From the NCBI RefSeq assembly GCF_002858805.1, contig NZ_PJZI01000005.1, forward strand, positions 1 to 64,000: a DNA stretch of 64,000 nt. Reading direction: 5' to 3'. Position 1 is the first letter of the stretch. Each line of letters begins with the position of its first letter. This DNA is from Chimaeribacter arupi. GTDB lineage: Bacteria > Pseudomonadota > Gammaproteobacteria > Enterobacterales > Enterobacteriaceae. The notes under the pieces were generated by a model. That model saw only the letters and a list, made by a program, of their open reading frames with translations. It was not told the origin of the DNA and searched no databases. Shown one piece after another: positions 36,021 through 45,277 of this stretch. A program made the translations under genes and the position numbers.

Positions 36021-37151
36021 TTACGCCAGATGGGTTAACGCCTGTTCTGCCAGCCGGGCAAAATAGCAGGCAGCCGGGTAGATCAGCCGCTCATCAGGGT
36101 TAAAACCGGGGTGGTGCAACCCCTCCGTGCTGGCGCTGCCGATGCTGACAAACGTACCAGGCACATGGTGCAGGTAGAGCGCAAAATCTTCGCCGCCCAT
36201 CTGTGGCTCTGACGTCAGCACCTGGTAGCCATTTTCGGCCGCCACCTGAGAGGCGAAATCGGCCCAGTGCGGCGTATTCACCAGCGCAGGCGGGCCGGGC
36301 TGCCACACCAGTTCCGCCGACGCGCCCGACGCGGCGGCAATGCCGTGGATAATCTGGCGGATATTGTCCGGCAGGGTTTCACGAATGGCGCTGTCATGAG
36401 TGCGCACCGTGCCTTCCAGCTCCACCTGCTGCGGCAGCACGTTCCAGGTATTGCCGCCGGCGATGCGTGTCACGCTCACCACCACCGACGCCAGCGGGCT
36501 GTAGCGGCGGCTCGCCAGGGTTTGCAGGGCGCCAATCATCTGCCCGGCCACCACAATCGCATCAATGCCCTCTTGCGGGCGGGCGGCATGTGCCCCTTTG
36601 CCGGTAATACGGATAATAAAGCGGTCAACGTTGGCGTAGAAGGCACCGCCGCGGGTGGCAAAGGTGCCGACCGGCAATTCCGGCGCGTTATGCATCCCGA
36701 AAATTGCCTGTACCCCTTCCAGCACCCCGGCGTTAATCAACGCCTTCGCCCCAACAAATGTCTCTTCAGCGGGCTGGAACAGAATGCGCACCCGGCCGGG
36801 CAGCTCTGCTTCCCGCGCTTTCAGCAACCGCGCCGCCCCCAGCATCACGCTGGTATGGATATCGTGGCCGCAGGCGTGCATCACGCCCGGCTGTTGGGAG
36901 GCAAACGCCACCGGCGCAATTTCCTCAATCGGCAGGGCATCAATATCCGCCCGCAAGGCAATTAACGGGCCGCCGTGGCCTATTTCCACCACCAGCCCGG
37001 TTTTTAAAGGATAAGGCAGCGGCGTAATGCCGTGTTTATTCAGCCAGCCGGTAATCCGTTGGGTGGTGGCTATTTCTTTGCCCGAGAGTTCCGGGTGTTG
37101 GTGTAATTCACGTCGCCATGAAATAAGCTGTTCTTCTATCGGGAGTGTCAT
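36021..37151 (-). CDS. M20 N-acyl-cysteine deacetylase-like amidohydrolase
   Basis: 376 aa. Metal site motifs are HACGHDIHT near 93 and FQPAEETFVGAKALINAG near 128, plus a late GGEDFALYL. The homologues YxeP and YtnL/SndB in Bacillus remove the acetyl group at the end of the organosulfur pathway, releasing cysteine. It is 113 bp upstream of the monooxygenase gene on the same strand, probably in one operon. It differs from the M20 gene at 14.8 kb. Confidence 0.88.
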   Translation of the reverse strand: MTLPIEEQLISWRRELHQHPELSGKEIATTQRITGWLNKHGITPLPYPLKTGLVVEIGHGGPLIALRADIDALPIEEIAPVAFASQQPGVMHACGHDIHTSVMLGAARLLKAREAELPGRVRILFQPAEETFVGAKALINAGVLEGVQAIFGMHNAPELPVGTFATRGGAFYANVDRFIIRITGKGAHAARPQEGIDAIVVAGQMIGALQTLASRRYSPLASVVVSVTRIAGGNTWNVLPQQVELEGTVRTHDSAIRETLPDNIRQIIHGIAAASGASAELVWQPGPPALVNTPHWADFASQVAAENGYQVLTSEPQMGGEDFALYLHHVPGTFVSIGSASTEGLHHPGFNPDERLIYPAACYFARLAEQALTHLA

Positions 37152-37188
37152 GGAAAACCTTTTATTTTTTCAAGGGGCGGGAAATAAA

Positions 37189-38187
37189 TCAGGCAGTGAC
37201 AGCCAGGTGCGCGGCTAATAATTCCAGCGACGTCATCCGGGCATCGGCATCACTGATCGGCGTATCAATAATAAATTCGTCGATGCCGTAACGGTGTTGC
37301 AGGCTGCTGAGCTGGGCATGTACCTGCGCGGCAGTGCCTTTCAGCGTGGCGCTCTGGCGCGGTTCGATCTGGTAATCGGTGAGGCCCGCCTGCCGGACAA
37401 AGGCCTCGGCCTGCTCAACACTGCCGACGGTGACGCTCTGCCCCTGTGGGCTGGTGACCCGGTAATGCTGCAAATCCGCGGCCAGCAGGGCGGCTTCCGC
37501 CGGGGAGGCCGCCGCGATCGCCTGCACTGCCACCAGCGCCCGCCCGCCGCCGCTGTTAACGTGGTAAGCGTCCAGCGCCTGCGCCAGATCGCTTTCACTG
37601 CCGTTCAGGTGCGCGGCAAACACAAACTGCCAGCCAAGCCGGGCGGCCAGCCGCGCGCTGCCTTCACTGGCCCCCAACAGGAAACGCTGGGCGGGCTGTG
37701 CGGGCAGCGGTGTGGCGAGGAGTTCATCACGGCCATCGCCGCTGGGCGTGGCGTCCAGCCAGTGGTTCAGCTGCTCGAGTTGCTGGGGAAACTCCCCTTT
37801 TTCTGCGGCATTGATCCCCTGTTGCAGGGCGCGGGTGGAGAGCGGCAGCCCGCCGGGCGCTTTACCGATGCCGATATCCACCCGGCCGGGGGCCAGCGAC
37901 GCCAGCAGGTTAAAATTCTCCGCCACTTTATAGGGGCTGTAGTGTTGCAGCATCACGCCGCCCGCCCCGACACGCAGCGTGCGCGTCTGCGCCAGAATCC
38001 AGGCAATCAGCACCTCCGGCGACGGGCCGGCCAGCGCCGCGGTGTTGTGGTGTTCTGCCACCCAGAAGCGGTGGAACCCCCACGCTTCGGCCCGCGTGGC
38101 CAGCGCCAGGGTGCGTGCCAGCGCCTGCGTGGCGGTTTCACCCGCGGCAATCGGGCTTTTGTCCAGCAAGCTGAGTCGGTATGCCAT
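37189..38187 (-). CDS. Luciferase-like (LLM, MsnO8-type) monooxygenase
   Basis: 332 aa with GGAAGAG before the ATG. Characteristic segments are WGFHRFWVAEHHN, VGAGGVMLQHYSPYKVAENF, RVDIGIGKAPGG and RFLLGASEGSARLAA. It is the first gene of the minus-strand operon, 37 bp before the M20 gene. It corresponds to YtmO/CmoO in the Bacillus ytmI operon, where a second flavin monooxygenase acts with CmoJ. The operon therefore looks more like ytm than yxe, although no CmoI glutaredoxin-like or RibR gene is present. Confidence 0.85.
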   Translation of the reverse strand: MAYRLSLLDKSPIAAGETATQALARTLALATRAEAWGFHRFWVAEHHNTAALAGPSPEVLIAWILAQTRTLRVGAGGVMLQHYSPYKVAENFNLLASLAPGRVDIGIGKAPGGLPLSTRALQQGINAAEKGEFPQQLEQLNHWLDATPSGDGRDELLATPLPAQPAQRFLLGASEGSARLAARLGWQFVFAAHLNGSESDLAQALDAYHVNSGGGRALVAVQAIAAASPAEAALLAADLQHYRVTSPQGQSVTVGSVEQAEAFVRQAGLTDYQIEPRQSATLKGTAAQVHAQLSSLQHRYGIDEFIIDTPISDADARMTSLELLAAHLAVTA

Positions 38188-38404
38188 GCGTGTCTCTTCC
38201 TTTTTGTGCGTTCATGGCGGCAATTATTGAAAGCCCCCGCCGCAGATGTAAAAGAAGAAATATCGCTTAAGGCAGACAGGAAGTGGGATTGCGCGGCAGG
38301 CAGTTCGCGCCCGGCTGCATTAGCGACTATCACTAAAGGAAAGAGATGGGGTATGCTCGTTCCCTTTTCCGTGACAATGTCACGTTATGTACAGGCAGAT
38401 TGAT

Positions 38405-39277
38405 ATGACTTCCAGAACATGCAAACAACAGCACCTGGCCACCCGCGATGACATCGGCGATCTGGTGACCCGTCGGCCGCTGCCCGGTGCCGGGCTGCCG
38501 CAGCTTGACCCGTTTTTGTTCCTTAACCACCACGGGCCGCAGACCTACCCGGCCAATAACCACGGCCTGCCGTTCGGCCCGCACCCGCACCGCGGTTTTG
38601 AAACCGTAACCTTTATCCTGGAAGGGGAGCTGGCGCACCTCGACAGCGGCGGCCATGAGAGCGTCATCACCCAGGGCGGCATCCAGTGGATGACCGCCGG
38701 TGCCGGGCTGGTACACGCGGAGATTTCGCCTGCCTCGTTCAAACGCCACGGCGGCCCGCTGGAGATCCTGCAACTCTGGGTAAACCTGCCGTCACGCCTG
38801 AAAATGAGCAACCCCGCTTACACCGGCCTCCAGCAGGATCAGATCCCAGTGATTGAAGCCGCAGGCGGCAAGGCCACGGTGAACCTGATTTCCGGTGAAT
38901 TCGGGCATCAGCACGGGCCGTTTATCTCGCTGACCGGCGTCACTATGATGACGGTACAGTGCCGCGCCGGCGCAGAGATCACCTTACCGGCCCCGGCCGG
39001 GCGCACGGTATTTTGCTATGTGGTCAACGGCGCACTGACGCTGGGGGGCGAGGCACTGAAAGCCCATCACCTGATTGAGATGAACGAGGATGGCGACTGC
39101 GTGGCGCTCACCGCCCACAGTGATGCGGTGATCCTTTATGGCCATGCTGACCCGATTGGCGAACCGGTGGTCTCTTACGGCCCGTTTGTGATGAACAGCC
39201 GTGACGAGATTAACCAGGCGATTGCCGATTATCAGTCCGGCCAGTTCGGTAACGTGGAAGTGGACAGCCACCACTGA
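38405..39277 (+). CDS. Pirin-family cupin protein
   Basis: 290 aa; ATG 38405 is preferred over the ATG at 38387, which lacks an RBS. The N-terminal cupin has FGPHPHRGFETVTFILEGEL with the metal ligands and GGIQWMTAGAGLVHAE. A second cupin domain follows with a C-terminal FVMNSRDEINQAIADYQSG, typical of pirins such as YhhW/YhaK. Pirins are Fe-binding, with quercetinase or redox-sensing activity. It is divergent from the LLM operon across about 215 bp. Confidence 0.85.
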   Translation: MTSRTCKQQHLATRDDIGDLVTRRPLPGAGLPQLDPFLFLNHHGPQTYPANNHGLPFGPHPHRGFETVTFILEGELAHLDSGGHESVITQGGIQWMTAGAGLVHAEISPASFKRHGGPLEILQLWVNLPSRLKMSNPAYTGLQQDQIPVIEAAGGKATVNLISGEFGHQHGPFISLTGVTMMTVQCRAGAEITLPAPAGRTVFCYVVNGALTLGGEALKAHHLIEMNEDGDCVALTAHSDAVILYGHADPIGEPVVSYGPFVMNSRDEINQAIADYQSGQFGNVEVDSHH

Positions 39278-39313
39278 GGGGAGGGATAAGTGGCTGAGGG
39301 CGTGGCGCGTTTT

Positions 39314-39331
39314 ACCTGGCTGCTGCCAGGT
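39314..39331. terminator. Weak hairpin terminator between pirin and NmrA genes
   Basis: The ACCTGGC/GCCAGGT stem with a TGCT loop has short T and A runs on both sides, between two convergent genes. Confidence 0.5.
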
Positions 39332-39475
39332 TAAAACAGGCAAACGCCCCTGTAGCTTATCTGCGTCTGCGCACCGGCCAAGCCGGACCTGTGGCAAAGA
39401 TTTTTAAACTTCATCAAGGCTGGCTAAAGCGCGCTCGTGAAGAAAATGCCAACATCTTACGAGCGCTTCCCCTTC

Positions 39476-40387
39476 TTATTGAGGGGCCTTTGCTGAAGCG
39501 ATGAGTAGACTTTTATTTTCAGTCAAAAATTCCCGAAGTGTTTTCGCCGGCCTTCCGAGGATATAGGGAATATCGTTCTGAACCATCGACATATAGGACA
39601 TGCGGCCGTCAAGCATCTGAGTAAAAAAATCAATATTCGCACCGGCATACCAGCTCTCAAACCCCTGAGAGATGAGCGAGTCAATCAGTTGACGGAACCC
39701 CTCAAGTCCTTTGTCTTCACACCGAATCTCAAGTTCTGTTATCTCGCTTAAAAGCGCGGCAATCTCTTCCCCGTTAAAACTTTCCACGCTCAACCAGTTA
39801 TGCTGACCGGCGTGACGTACAGGTCCATCAAGGAGCACTTTTGCTGCTACGGCGGCAATGTCCTCCGGCGCAACATAGCCGACTCGCCGGTCACCCCAGT
39901 AAGTCGTGTAGGTGAAATTTTTGGGGGTATAAAGGCCGGTGAAGACATTCATGAACATATTCGGATGAAGATGTGTCCACGCAATACCACTCGCCTCGAT
40001 ATATTTTTCAATCATCTGGTGCCATACAAAGTGGGCATCGGTGGTATCCCATTCAGCGAACACACCCACATGAACGATATGGCTCACACCCGCCTTTTTG
40101 GCTGCATCCACCAGGGTTTTACTCTGCGTGAGCATGGCAACGCTGTAGCCGGTTAAAAGGAAGATCCGATCAACACCCGCCAGCGCGAGCGCGAAGGTCT
40201 CAGGTTTATCAAGATCGAGATATACGCCATCTTTTCCTTCGCGGCGCAGCTGGTCTACTTTGCCTTGCTTACGCGAAGCGATACGAAGATGGACATCTTT
40301 GCCGTCAAGTTCTTTGACGATATGGCTACCGATGGTTCCACTGGCTCCCAGAACCAGTACGACGGGTCGCTGAATGGGTGTCATCAT
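39476..40387 (-). CDS. NmrA-like NAD(P)-binding oxidoreductase
   Basis: 303 aa. The N-terminal Rossmann motif is LVLGASGTIGSHIVKEL (GxxGxxG). The atypical SDR/NmrA group is shown by HIVHVGVFAEWD and WTHLHPNMFMN in place of a classical YxxxK. These proteins act as quinone or NAD(P)H-linked reductases or redox sensors. It is last in a likely three-gene operon with the F420-reductase-like and nitroreductase genes, controlled by the MarR protein upstream. Confidence 0.82.
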   Translation of the reverse strand: MMTPIQRPVVLVLGASGTIGSHIVKELDGKDVHLRIASRKQGKVDQLRREGKDGVYLDLDKPETFALALAGVDRIFLLTGYSVAMLTQSKTLVDAAKKAGVSHIVHVGVFAEWDTTDAHFVWHQMIEKYIEASGIAWTHLHPNMFMNVFTGLYTPKNFTYTTYWGDRRVGYVAPEDIAAVAAKVLLDGPVRHAGQHNWLSVESFNGEEIAALLSEITELEIRCEDKGLEGFRQLIDSLISQGFESWYAGANIDFFTQMLDGRMSYMSMVQNDIPYILGRPAKTLREFLTENKSLLIASAKAPQ

Positions 40388-40488
40388 TACAGTACCTTAT
40401 TCAGTTTGATGATATAGCCTGCAGGAAGCGTTGAGGCACCGTCACTTAAACACTTAACGGGCTGGATATTCTCAACTCGTTTTGCCAG

Positions 40489-41235
40489 TCACATAAAGAG
40501 CGCGCGGGTCAGACGCACGGCATAGTCCGAGTCGGGGTTAGTGGTGCTGTCACCAACCCTTTCCATGATCGCCTCGATCGCGAGGTCGCGGCGCTTCGGC
40601 AGGCGCGCCCGTTCGGTTGCGGCCAGGGCATCGGGCAGTTCATCGCGCGTCAGATCCGTACAGTAAACCGGCGCGCCGGGCTGCTGACGCCATGACTCGC
40701 TGAGCGGTCCCGAATAAACCGCGTCAAGCCCGGTCTCGTCGACCAGTTTCATCGCCACATCGCGTTCCCGCTCGCCGTCGGCCGCCACGGGAATGGCGAT
40801 CCGCCCGGCGGTTCCGGCAGGGACGCCTTTCTGCGCGAAGGACGCGGAGGTAATGGCGTTCCATGCTTTGGCGATGGGGCGGCCAAGCTGCCCGGCAACC
40901 CACTCACTCTCGGTTTGTCCGGCTTCGATGTCAGCGATTTCGCCGTCACGTTTGGGATAGTAGTTGGATGTGTCGATGACAACGGTGTTAGCAGGCACGC
41001 TCGCGAACAGCGGGGCGATCTTCGTAATGGCGCTGAGCGGCGTCGACAGGATCACCACGTCGACATCCTTCATCGCTTCACTGGACGTGACGGCCTGAGC
41101 ACCGTGGGCCAGGATGTCGCCTTCGATCGTGTCAGGGCCGCGCGAATTGGCGACCTTTACGTCATGGCCTGCCGCGCTGAGTTTCATCACCAGCGTTTTA
41201 CCGATGTTGCCTGTGCCCAGTATGCCAATTTTCAT
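40489..41235 (-). CDS. NADPH-dependent F420 reductase-like protein (NAD-binding)
   Basis: 248 aa with GAGGACG before the ATG. The dinucleotide-binding motif is MKIGILGTGNIGKTLVMKL, followed by VANSRGPDTI, which fits NADP 2'-phosphate recognition. FNO-like proteins in bacteria without F420 are thought to reduce other flavin or keto substrates. It is in the MarR-linked operon, 88 bp from the nitroreductase gene. Confidence 0.82.
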   Translation of the reverse strand: MKIGILGTGNIGKTLVMKLSAAGHDVKVANSRGPDTIEGDILAHGAQAVTSSEAMKDVDVVILSTPLSAITKIAPLFASVPANTVVIDTSNYYPKRDGEIADIEAGQTESEWVAGQLGRPIAKAWNAITSASFAQKGVPAGTAGRIAIPVAADGERERDVAMKLVDETGLDAVYSGPLSESWRQQPGAPVYCTDLTRDELPDALAATERARLPKRRDLAIEAIMERVGDSTTNPDSDYAVRLTRALFM

Positions 41236-41323
41236 GATGTCGTCCTCGTTGTGATTAATGACCGCCGCGTGATTGATGCGGTGGAGGTCGGGGCGGCAAA
41301 AACGATGCCGCTCCCGTGGAGTT

Positions 41324-42040
41324 TCAGTCGTGGAAAGTCACACTCGTGTCGACCGGCACGCGATCCATATGGATCCGGTTGCCGGGTGCCGCTTCGTCCG
41401 GGTAGCCGAAAGAGATGCCAAAGAGCAATTTCAACTCATCGGGAATGCCGAGGAATTCACGGATTGTCTGGGCAAAAAAACCAAGCGCGGTTTGGGGAAT
41501 ACCACCGAGACCGCGCGCCGCGAGCGACAGCAGGAAGGTCTGGCCATACATACCGATGTCACCTGCAACACGGACATTGTCACCAAATGAGGGCATAAAC
41601 AGGAACGCGACCTGGGGAGCATTAAAGAACGAGTAGTTCATCGCGCCTACGCGACGCCGCCCCTCCTTGTCCTCGCGCATCACGTTCATGGCTTCGTAAT
41701 AGGCCTTGCCCAGCGCATCGTTACGCTTCCGGTATTCGCCGTAGTAGTCGTTCTGGTCGAAAGAGAAATCCGGCGTGAATTCTCCGGCGTCGTTTTTGGC
41801 ATGCAGGATTTTGGATAGCTGCTTAAGCTTCTCGCCGCGGACAATGTGGGTATTCCAGGGCTGCGTGTTGCAGTTGGAGGGCGCGCACTGGGCATCCTCC
41901 AACACCTCACGGATAATGCTTAACGGCACGGGCTTGTCGAGAAAGCCACGGATAGAGCGACGCGTGCGGGCTGCCTCGCTGAATGCCAGTGTCTCATCTG
42001 ATGATGTTTCGGTTCGGGGATGGACTGGAGTCATCGTCAT
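41324..42040 (-). CDS. Nitroreductase family protein
   Basis: 238 aa from ATG 42040 with AAAGGAAG upstream. The FMN-binding opening is RTRRSIRGFLDKPVP, then AQCAPSNCNTQPWN, and a C-terminal GIPQTALGFFAQTIREFLGIPDELKLLFGISFGYPD. Such NfsB/NfnB-like enzymes reduce nitroaromatics and quinones with NAD(P)H. It is the first gene of the operon. A TAGTGCACTA operator lies 71-80 bp upstream of its start, which links it to the MarR regulator. Confidence 0.9.
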   Translation of the reverse strand: MTMTPVHPRTETSSDETLAFSEAARTRRSIRGFLDKPVPLSIIREVLEDAQCAPSNCNTQPWNTHIVRGEKLKQLSKILHAKNDAGEFTPDFSFDQNDYYGEYRKRNDALGKAYYEAMNVMREDKEGRRRVGAMNYSFFNAPQVAFLFMPSFGDNVRVAGDIGMYGQTFLLSLAARGLGGIPQTALGFFAQTIREFLGIPDELKLLFGISFGYPDEAAPGNRIHMDRVPVDTSVTFHD

Positions 42041-42110
42041 AACGGCTTCCTTTGTCTGGGGGTTAGTGGTTATCACCCTTTCGCACAAACATCTCTTGCT
42101 TACAAGACTG

Positions 42111-42120
42111 TAGTGCACTA
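42111..42120. promoter_or_regulatory. MarR operator before the nitroreductase operon
   Basis: TAGTGCACTA, a perfect 10-bp palindrome, is identical to the core of the site upstream of the marR-type gene at 42,606. Confidence 0.7.
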
Positions 42121-42156
42121 GATAAAATGGCGCAAAAAAGGTTGTGTACGGTCTCT

Positions 42157-42588
42157 TTAATCCTGACGTGGCCTACTGAGATCGCGCAAGGTGTCGCGAA
42201 GCTCGATCAGTCCCGCTTCATCCAGTTTACAGGCGCTCTTGATCTTCTGACTAACGCTCAGGATTTCTTCCCGGATGCTCTCGACGCGAGGGGTCAGATC
42301 GACCAGCACACGTCGTTCATCGTTTGGGTCACGGGTACGACTAACAAATCCCGCATTCTCAAGGCGTTTGACAAGAGGCGTGATAGTCCCCGTGTCCATG
42401 TCGAGACAGGCACCCAGCGTGCCCACAGATAAGGGCGAGTTGTTCAGCAGTTCGAGCATCACCAGATACTGCGGGAACGTCAGGCCTAACGGCTCCAGGA
42501 AGGGCTTGTGCATCCTGGCCATACGGTTAGCCGCTCCATAGAGAGCAAAAGAGAGCTCCATACCAACGCTGCGGGATTGTGTCATCAT
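42157..42588 (-). CDS. MarR-family repressor
   Basis: 143 aa. The winged HTH runs from about 30 to 105 (LTFPQYLVMLELLNNSPLSVGTLGACLDMDTGTITPLVKRLE), with the wing RDPNDERRVLVDLT. Cys at about 63 (GACLD) and about 123 (SACKL) could be redox-active, but the usual OhrR N-terminal cysteine is not clear. Two identical palindromic sites flank the gene, one before itself and one before the nitroreductase operon. Autorepression and control of that operon are therefore likely, with release by quinones or nitroaromatics as inference. Confidence 0.88.
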   Translation of the reverse strand: MMTQSRSVGMELSFALYGAANRMARMHKPFLEPLGLTFPQYLVMLELLNNSPLSVGTLGACLDMDTGTITPLVKRLENAGFVSRTRDPNDERRVLVDLTPRVESIREEILSVSQKIKSACKLDEAGLIELRDTLRDLSRPRQD

Positions 42589-42605
42589 TAATTCGCCTGA
42601 TATCT

Positions 42606-42619
42606 TCTAGTGCACTAGA
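42606..42619. promoter_or_regulatory. MarR operator before the marR-type gene
   Basis: TCTAGTGCACTAGA is a perfect 14-bp palindrome ending 18 bp upstream of the MarR start codon. It fits autoregulation. Confidence 0.75.
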
Positions 42620-42926
42620 TTAAACCAGCTTAAAATAATTTCAAGTGCTGTCGTCGGCTGTGTAGGTAATAAAGCGTCACCGTGCCGCGTTTTATAAGCC
42701 TTGAACGCCTTTCTGGATGAGCTGGTAAAAGAAGCCAGGACTGTTCTGCAATTAACGTAACATGAAAGTTGCAACGCCCGCTTCTGGCACAGGGCTGCTG
42801 TTGCAGCCTTTATACGTCAGGCTTCTATCGACTCTGATATCTCCAGGGTATCAACTGCTTCAATGTCAAGGTAACGCACTGTAATACGGTAACAAGGTTG
42901 CGCCCTGGCAGACGCAACCGAGTCAC
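42620..42926. other. Intergenic region with one copy of a flanking direct repeat
   Basis: No gene seen in 307 bp. A 20-bp stretch at 42772-42791 (core CCGCTTCTGGCACA) recurs at 46520-46539, so it brackets the following redox/LysR/MFS block. Confidence 0.6.
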
Positions 42927-43451
42927 TCAGGGCTTCCAGCGACGCAGAGATGTCTGGTCTTCATACGGAAGCTTTGAGGGCAGAGAAATCAGTTCAATGA
43001 CGCTGCCCCATGGGGTGCGGCCATAGCAGAAAAAGTTATTTTCTCCGACCTCGGTCGGGAACATCAGGGGCTGAGGGGGCGTAAACATTTTCCCGCCGGC
43101 CCGCTCGAAAAGGCTGACTGCTTCATTAATATCATCAACGTAAACGGCAAAATGCTGGATACCGTAATCGCTGGGCCGCACAGGCTGGCTTTGCTCCGGC
43201 CCCTTCATTTCAAAAAGCTCCAGCCCTGGACCGTGCTTGAGCTTCATCATTCTTACCGTGGTGATTTTCGTTCCCGGAAACAGGTTCAGAATGCTTTCTG
43301 TTTCTTCGCCTTTTACATCGTCATCAGAGGGGGCGACGGAGTCATAGATAACTTCCGCACCAAAAGCCGCAGTAAAAAAGCGGGTAGCTTCATCAATATC
43401 GGAAACGGTAATGCCGACGTGGTCCATACCGCGAATAATGTCGGTAGACAT
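42927..43451 (-). CDS. VOC/glyoxalase-family protein
   Basis: 174 aa with AGGGAGA before the ATG. Two beta-alpha-beta3 modules are seen: HVGITVSDIDEATRFFTAAFG at the start and IQHFAVYVDDINEAVSLFERAGG near 100. Metal ligands are likely His11 and Glu79-type residues plus the late E in SVIELISL. The family includes glyoxalases, dioxygenases and resistance proteins. It follows the FMN-reductase gene by 43 bp, presumably in one operon opposite the LysR gene. Confidence 0.83.
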   Translation of the reverse strand: MSTDIIRGMDHVGITVSDIDEATRFFTAAFGAEVIYDSVAPSDDDVKGEETESILNLFPGTKITTVRMMKLKHGPGLELFEMKGPEQSQPVRPSDYGIQHFAVYVDDINEAVSLFERAGGKMFTPPQPLMFPTEVGENNFFCYGRTPWGSVIELISLPSKLPYEDQTSLRRWKP

Positions 43452-43494
43452 AGTTTTCTCCCTGTGGTTTTACAGATATGTGTGATTTTGAAAA

Positions 43495-44061
43495 TCAGCC
43501 CTGCCGGATCGCCATTTCTGCGAGCGCACTGAGCTGCGCCGTAATCAGGCTGCGGGTGTCCGCATCCGTTATGCTGCCGGTTTCCGGGTCAAGCCGGGAT
43601 GGCGCCTGACCCACCATGATCTCCGGCTTGTTAAGCACTCTGCCATCCAGAAAGACCAGAATCTGGCGCAGGTGATACTGCGCCCGCGCGCCCCCGATGG
43701 CACCGGGTGAAGCCGTGACTATGGCGACGGGCTTGCCTGCAACCGGGGTATCCGGCAGGCGTGAAAGCCAGTCAAGTGCGTTCTTCAGCGCACCCGGCAC
43801 GGAATAGTTATATTCAGGCGTGACGATAATCACTCCGTCCGCTGCCGCTATCGCTTTTCCCATTTCCAAAACGGCTTCAGGGAAGCCCTGAGCCTGCAGG
43901 TCTTCGTCATAGTGGGGAATGTCTCTGACCGAGCCGAGTGCGTTGACTTCCACGCCTTCCGGTGCCAGCAGGCCCAGATTGCGGGCCACCACGGCGTTAA
44001 AAGAACCCGCGCGAAGGCTGCCCAGCAGTGAGACAAATTTCAGAGGTTGTGCCTGTGACAT
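43495..44061 (-). CDS. NADPH-dependent FMN reductase (flavodoxin-like)
   Basis: 188 aa, with AGGGAGC before the ATG. FMN-binding elements are LLGSLRAGSFNAVVARNL near 13-30 and VTPEYNYSVPGALKNALDWLSR near 80-101. This is the ChrR/YieF/SsuE-like family, which reduces FMN, quinones or chromate. It is divergent from the LysR gene across 127 bp, so it is the probable LysR target, together with the VOC gene. Confidence 0.88.
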   Translation of the reverse strand: MSQAQPLKFVSLLGSLRAGSFNAVVARNLGLLAPEGVEVNALGSVRDIPHYDEDLQAQGFPEAVLEMGKAIAAADGVIIVTPEYNYSVPGALKNALDWLSRLPDTPVAGKPVAIVTASPGAIGGARAQYHLRQILVFLDGRVLNKPEIMVGQAPSRLDPETGSITDADTRSLITAQLSALAEMAIRQG

Positions 44062-44188
44062 GACTGCTCCCTGTGTTTTTAAAACGGATACGCCAACTCA
44101 TGTCGGCGCGTTGTTTACGAACTCACTCAAGCCTGGTATAGAATTACACATCAATAAACACACCATGAGTCGCCAGAGAGTCAACTTT

Positions 44189-45118
44189 ATGTCTACTGTA
44201 TTAACCGCCGAATCTCTGCGGGGAATTACAAATTTTGTCACGACGGCCAGGTCGAGCAGCTTTACTGAGGCCGCAGAGCAGTTGGGCATCACAAAATCTG
44301 CCGTTGGAAAAAGCGTGGCACGACTTGAGGAGAGGCTGGGAACGCGGCTGTTTCACCGATCAACCCGTAAGCTGAGCCTGACCAGTGACGGAGAGGCTTA
44401 TCTGGTCAGCTGCCTTTCGGCGCTGGAAATCCTGGACTCGGCGGAAAATACGCTGAGCAGGCGTCAGGACAACCCGGCCGGAACGGTCCGGATAGATATG
44501 CCGGCCTCATTCGGGCGCAACCTGATGATGCCGGTGTTGCTTGAACTGATGACCCGTTATCCGGCTCTGCGCCTGGCGCTGACCTTTAACGATCGGCTGA
44601 TTGACCCGGTAGAGGAAGGCGTCGACCTGGTACTTCGTCTGGGCGAACTGCAGAGCACCGATGAGCTGATTGCGCGTCGTCTTAGCCGACAGCGTCTCAT
44701 GCTGTGCGCGTCTCCCGCTTATATTGAGCGGCACGGTCAGCCCTCTGATATTGATGCGCTGAAAAAACACTGCTGCATTATGGGTTACCGACGGGGGGCG
44801 CCTCTTGCCTGGCGTCTGCGGCCAGCCGGGGAGCGGGAGATAAAGTTTATCTCTGGCTCGGCGCACCAGATAAGCGACGGCGATGCCATGCTTCAGGCCT
44901 GTCTGGCGGGAGCCGGGATTGCTCAGTTTCCGGAATCGATGGTGAACGACCTTATTGATGATGGCAGGCTTGTTGCCGTTATGCCCGATCATATGCCCGT
45001 ACCGATCGAGCTGAACGTCGTCTGGCCCCGTACCAGGCACCTGATCCCCAAAGTCAGGTTTATTGTCGATGAGCTGCTCAGGAAGGCCGGCGAAGGATAT
45101 TTCGGCGCTCTGAAGTAG
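44189..45118 (+). CDS. LysR-family regulator of the FMN reductase/VOC operon
   Basis: 309 aa from ATG 44189 with GAGAG about 10 nt upstream; earlier in-frame ATGs lack an RBS. The HTH is FVTTARSSSFTEAAEQLGITKSAVGKSVARLEERLG; the effector domain starts near 95. It resembles the AaeR/DsdC-type 'solo' LTTR group common in enterics. It faces the reductase gene and precedes the frameshifted MFS gene, which it may also have controlled. Confidence 0.87.
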   Translation: MSTVLTAESLRGITNFVTTARSSSFTEAAEQLGITKSAVGKSVARLEERLGTRLFHRSTRKLSLTSDGEAYLVSCLSALEILDSAENTLSRRQDNPAGTVRIDMPASFGRNLMMPVLLELMTRYPALRLALTFNDRLIDPVEEGVDLVLRLGELQSTDELIARRLSRQRLMLCASPAYIERHGQPSDIDALKKHCCIMGYRRGAPLAWRLRPAGEREIKFISGSAHQISDGDAMLQACLAGAGIAQFPESMVNDLIDDGRLVAVMPDHMPVPIELNVVWPRTRHLIPKVRFIVDELLRKAGEGYFGALK

Positions 45119-45277
45119 AGTTTTTGTCACCACTCAGGCGATTTCAGGGTTATTTATCAACTTTCAGCGAACTTATATTCTGCACGTCTCAGTGCTGCCA
45201 ATGGCTACCGCTCTGGTTTTTTAACGGTGTCATGCGCAGCTCAGACACAATTATTGTTAACTGACAGGATATTTGTT

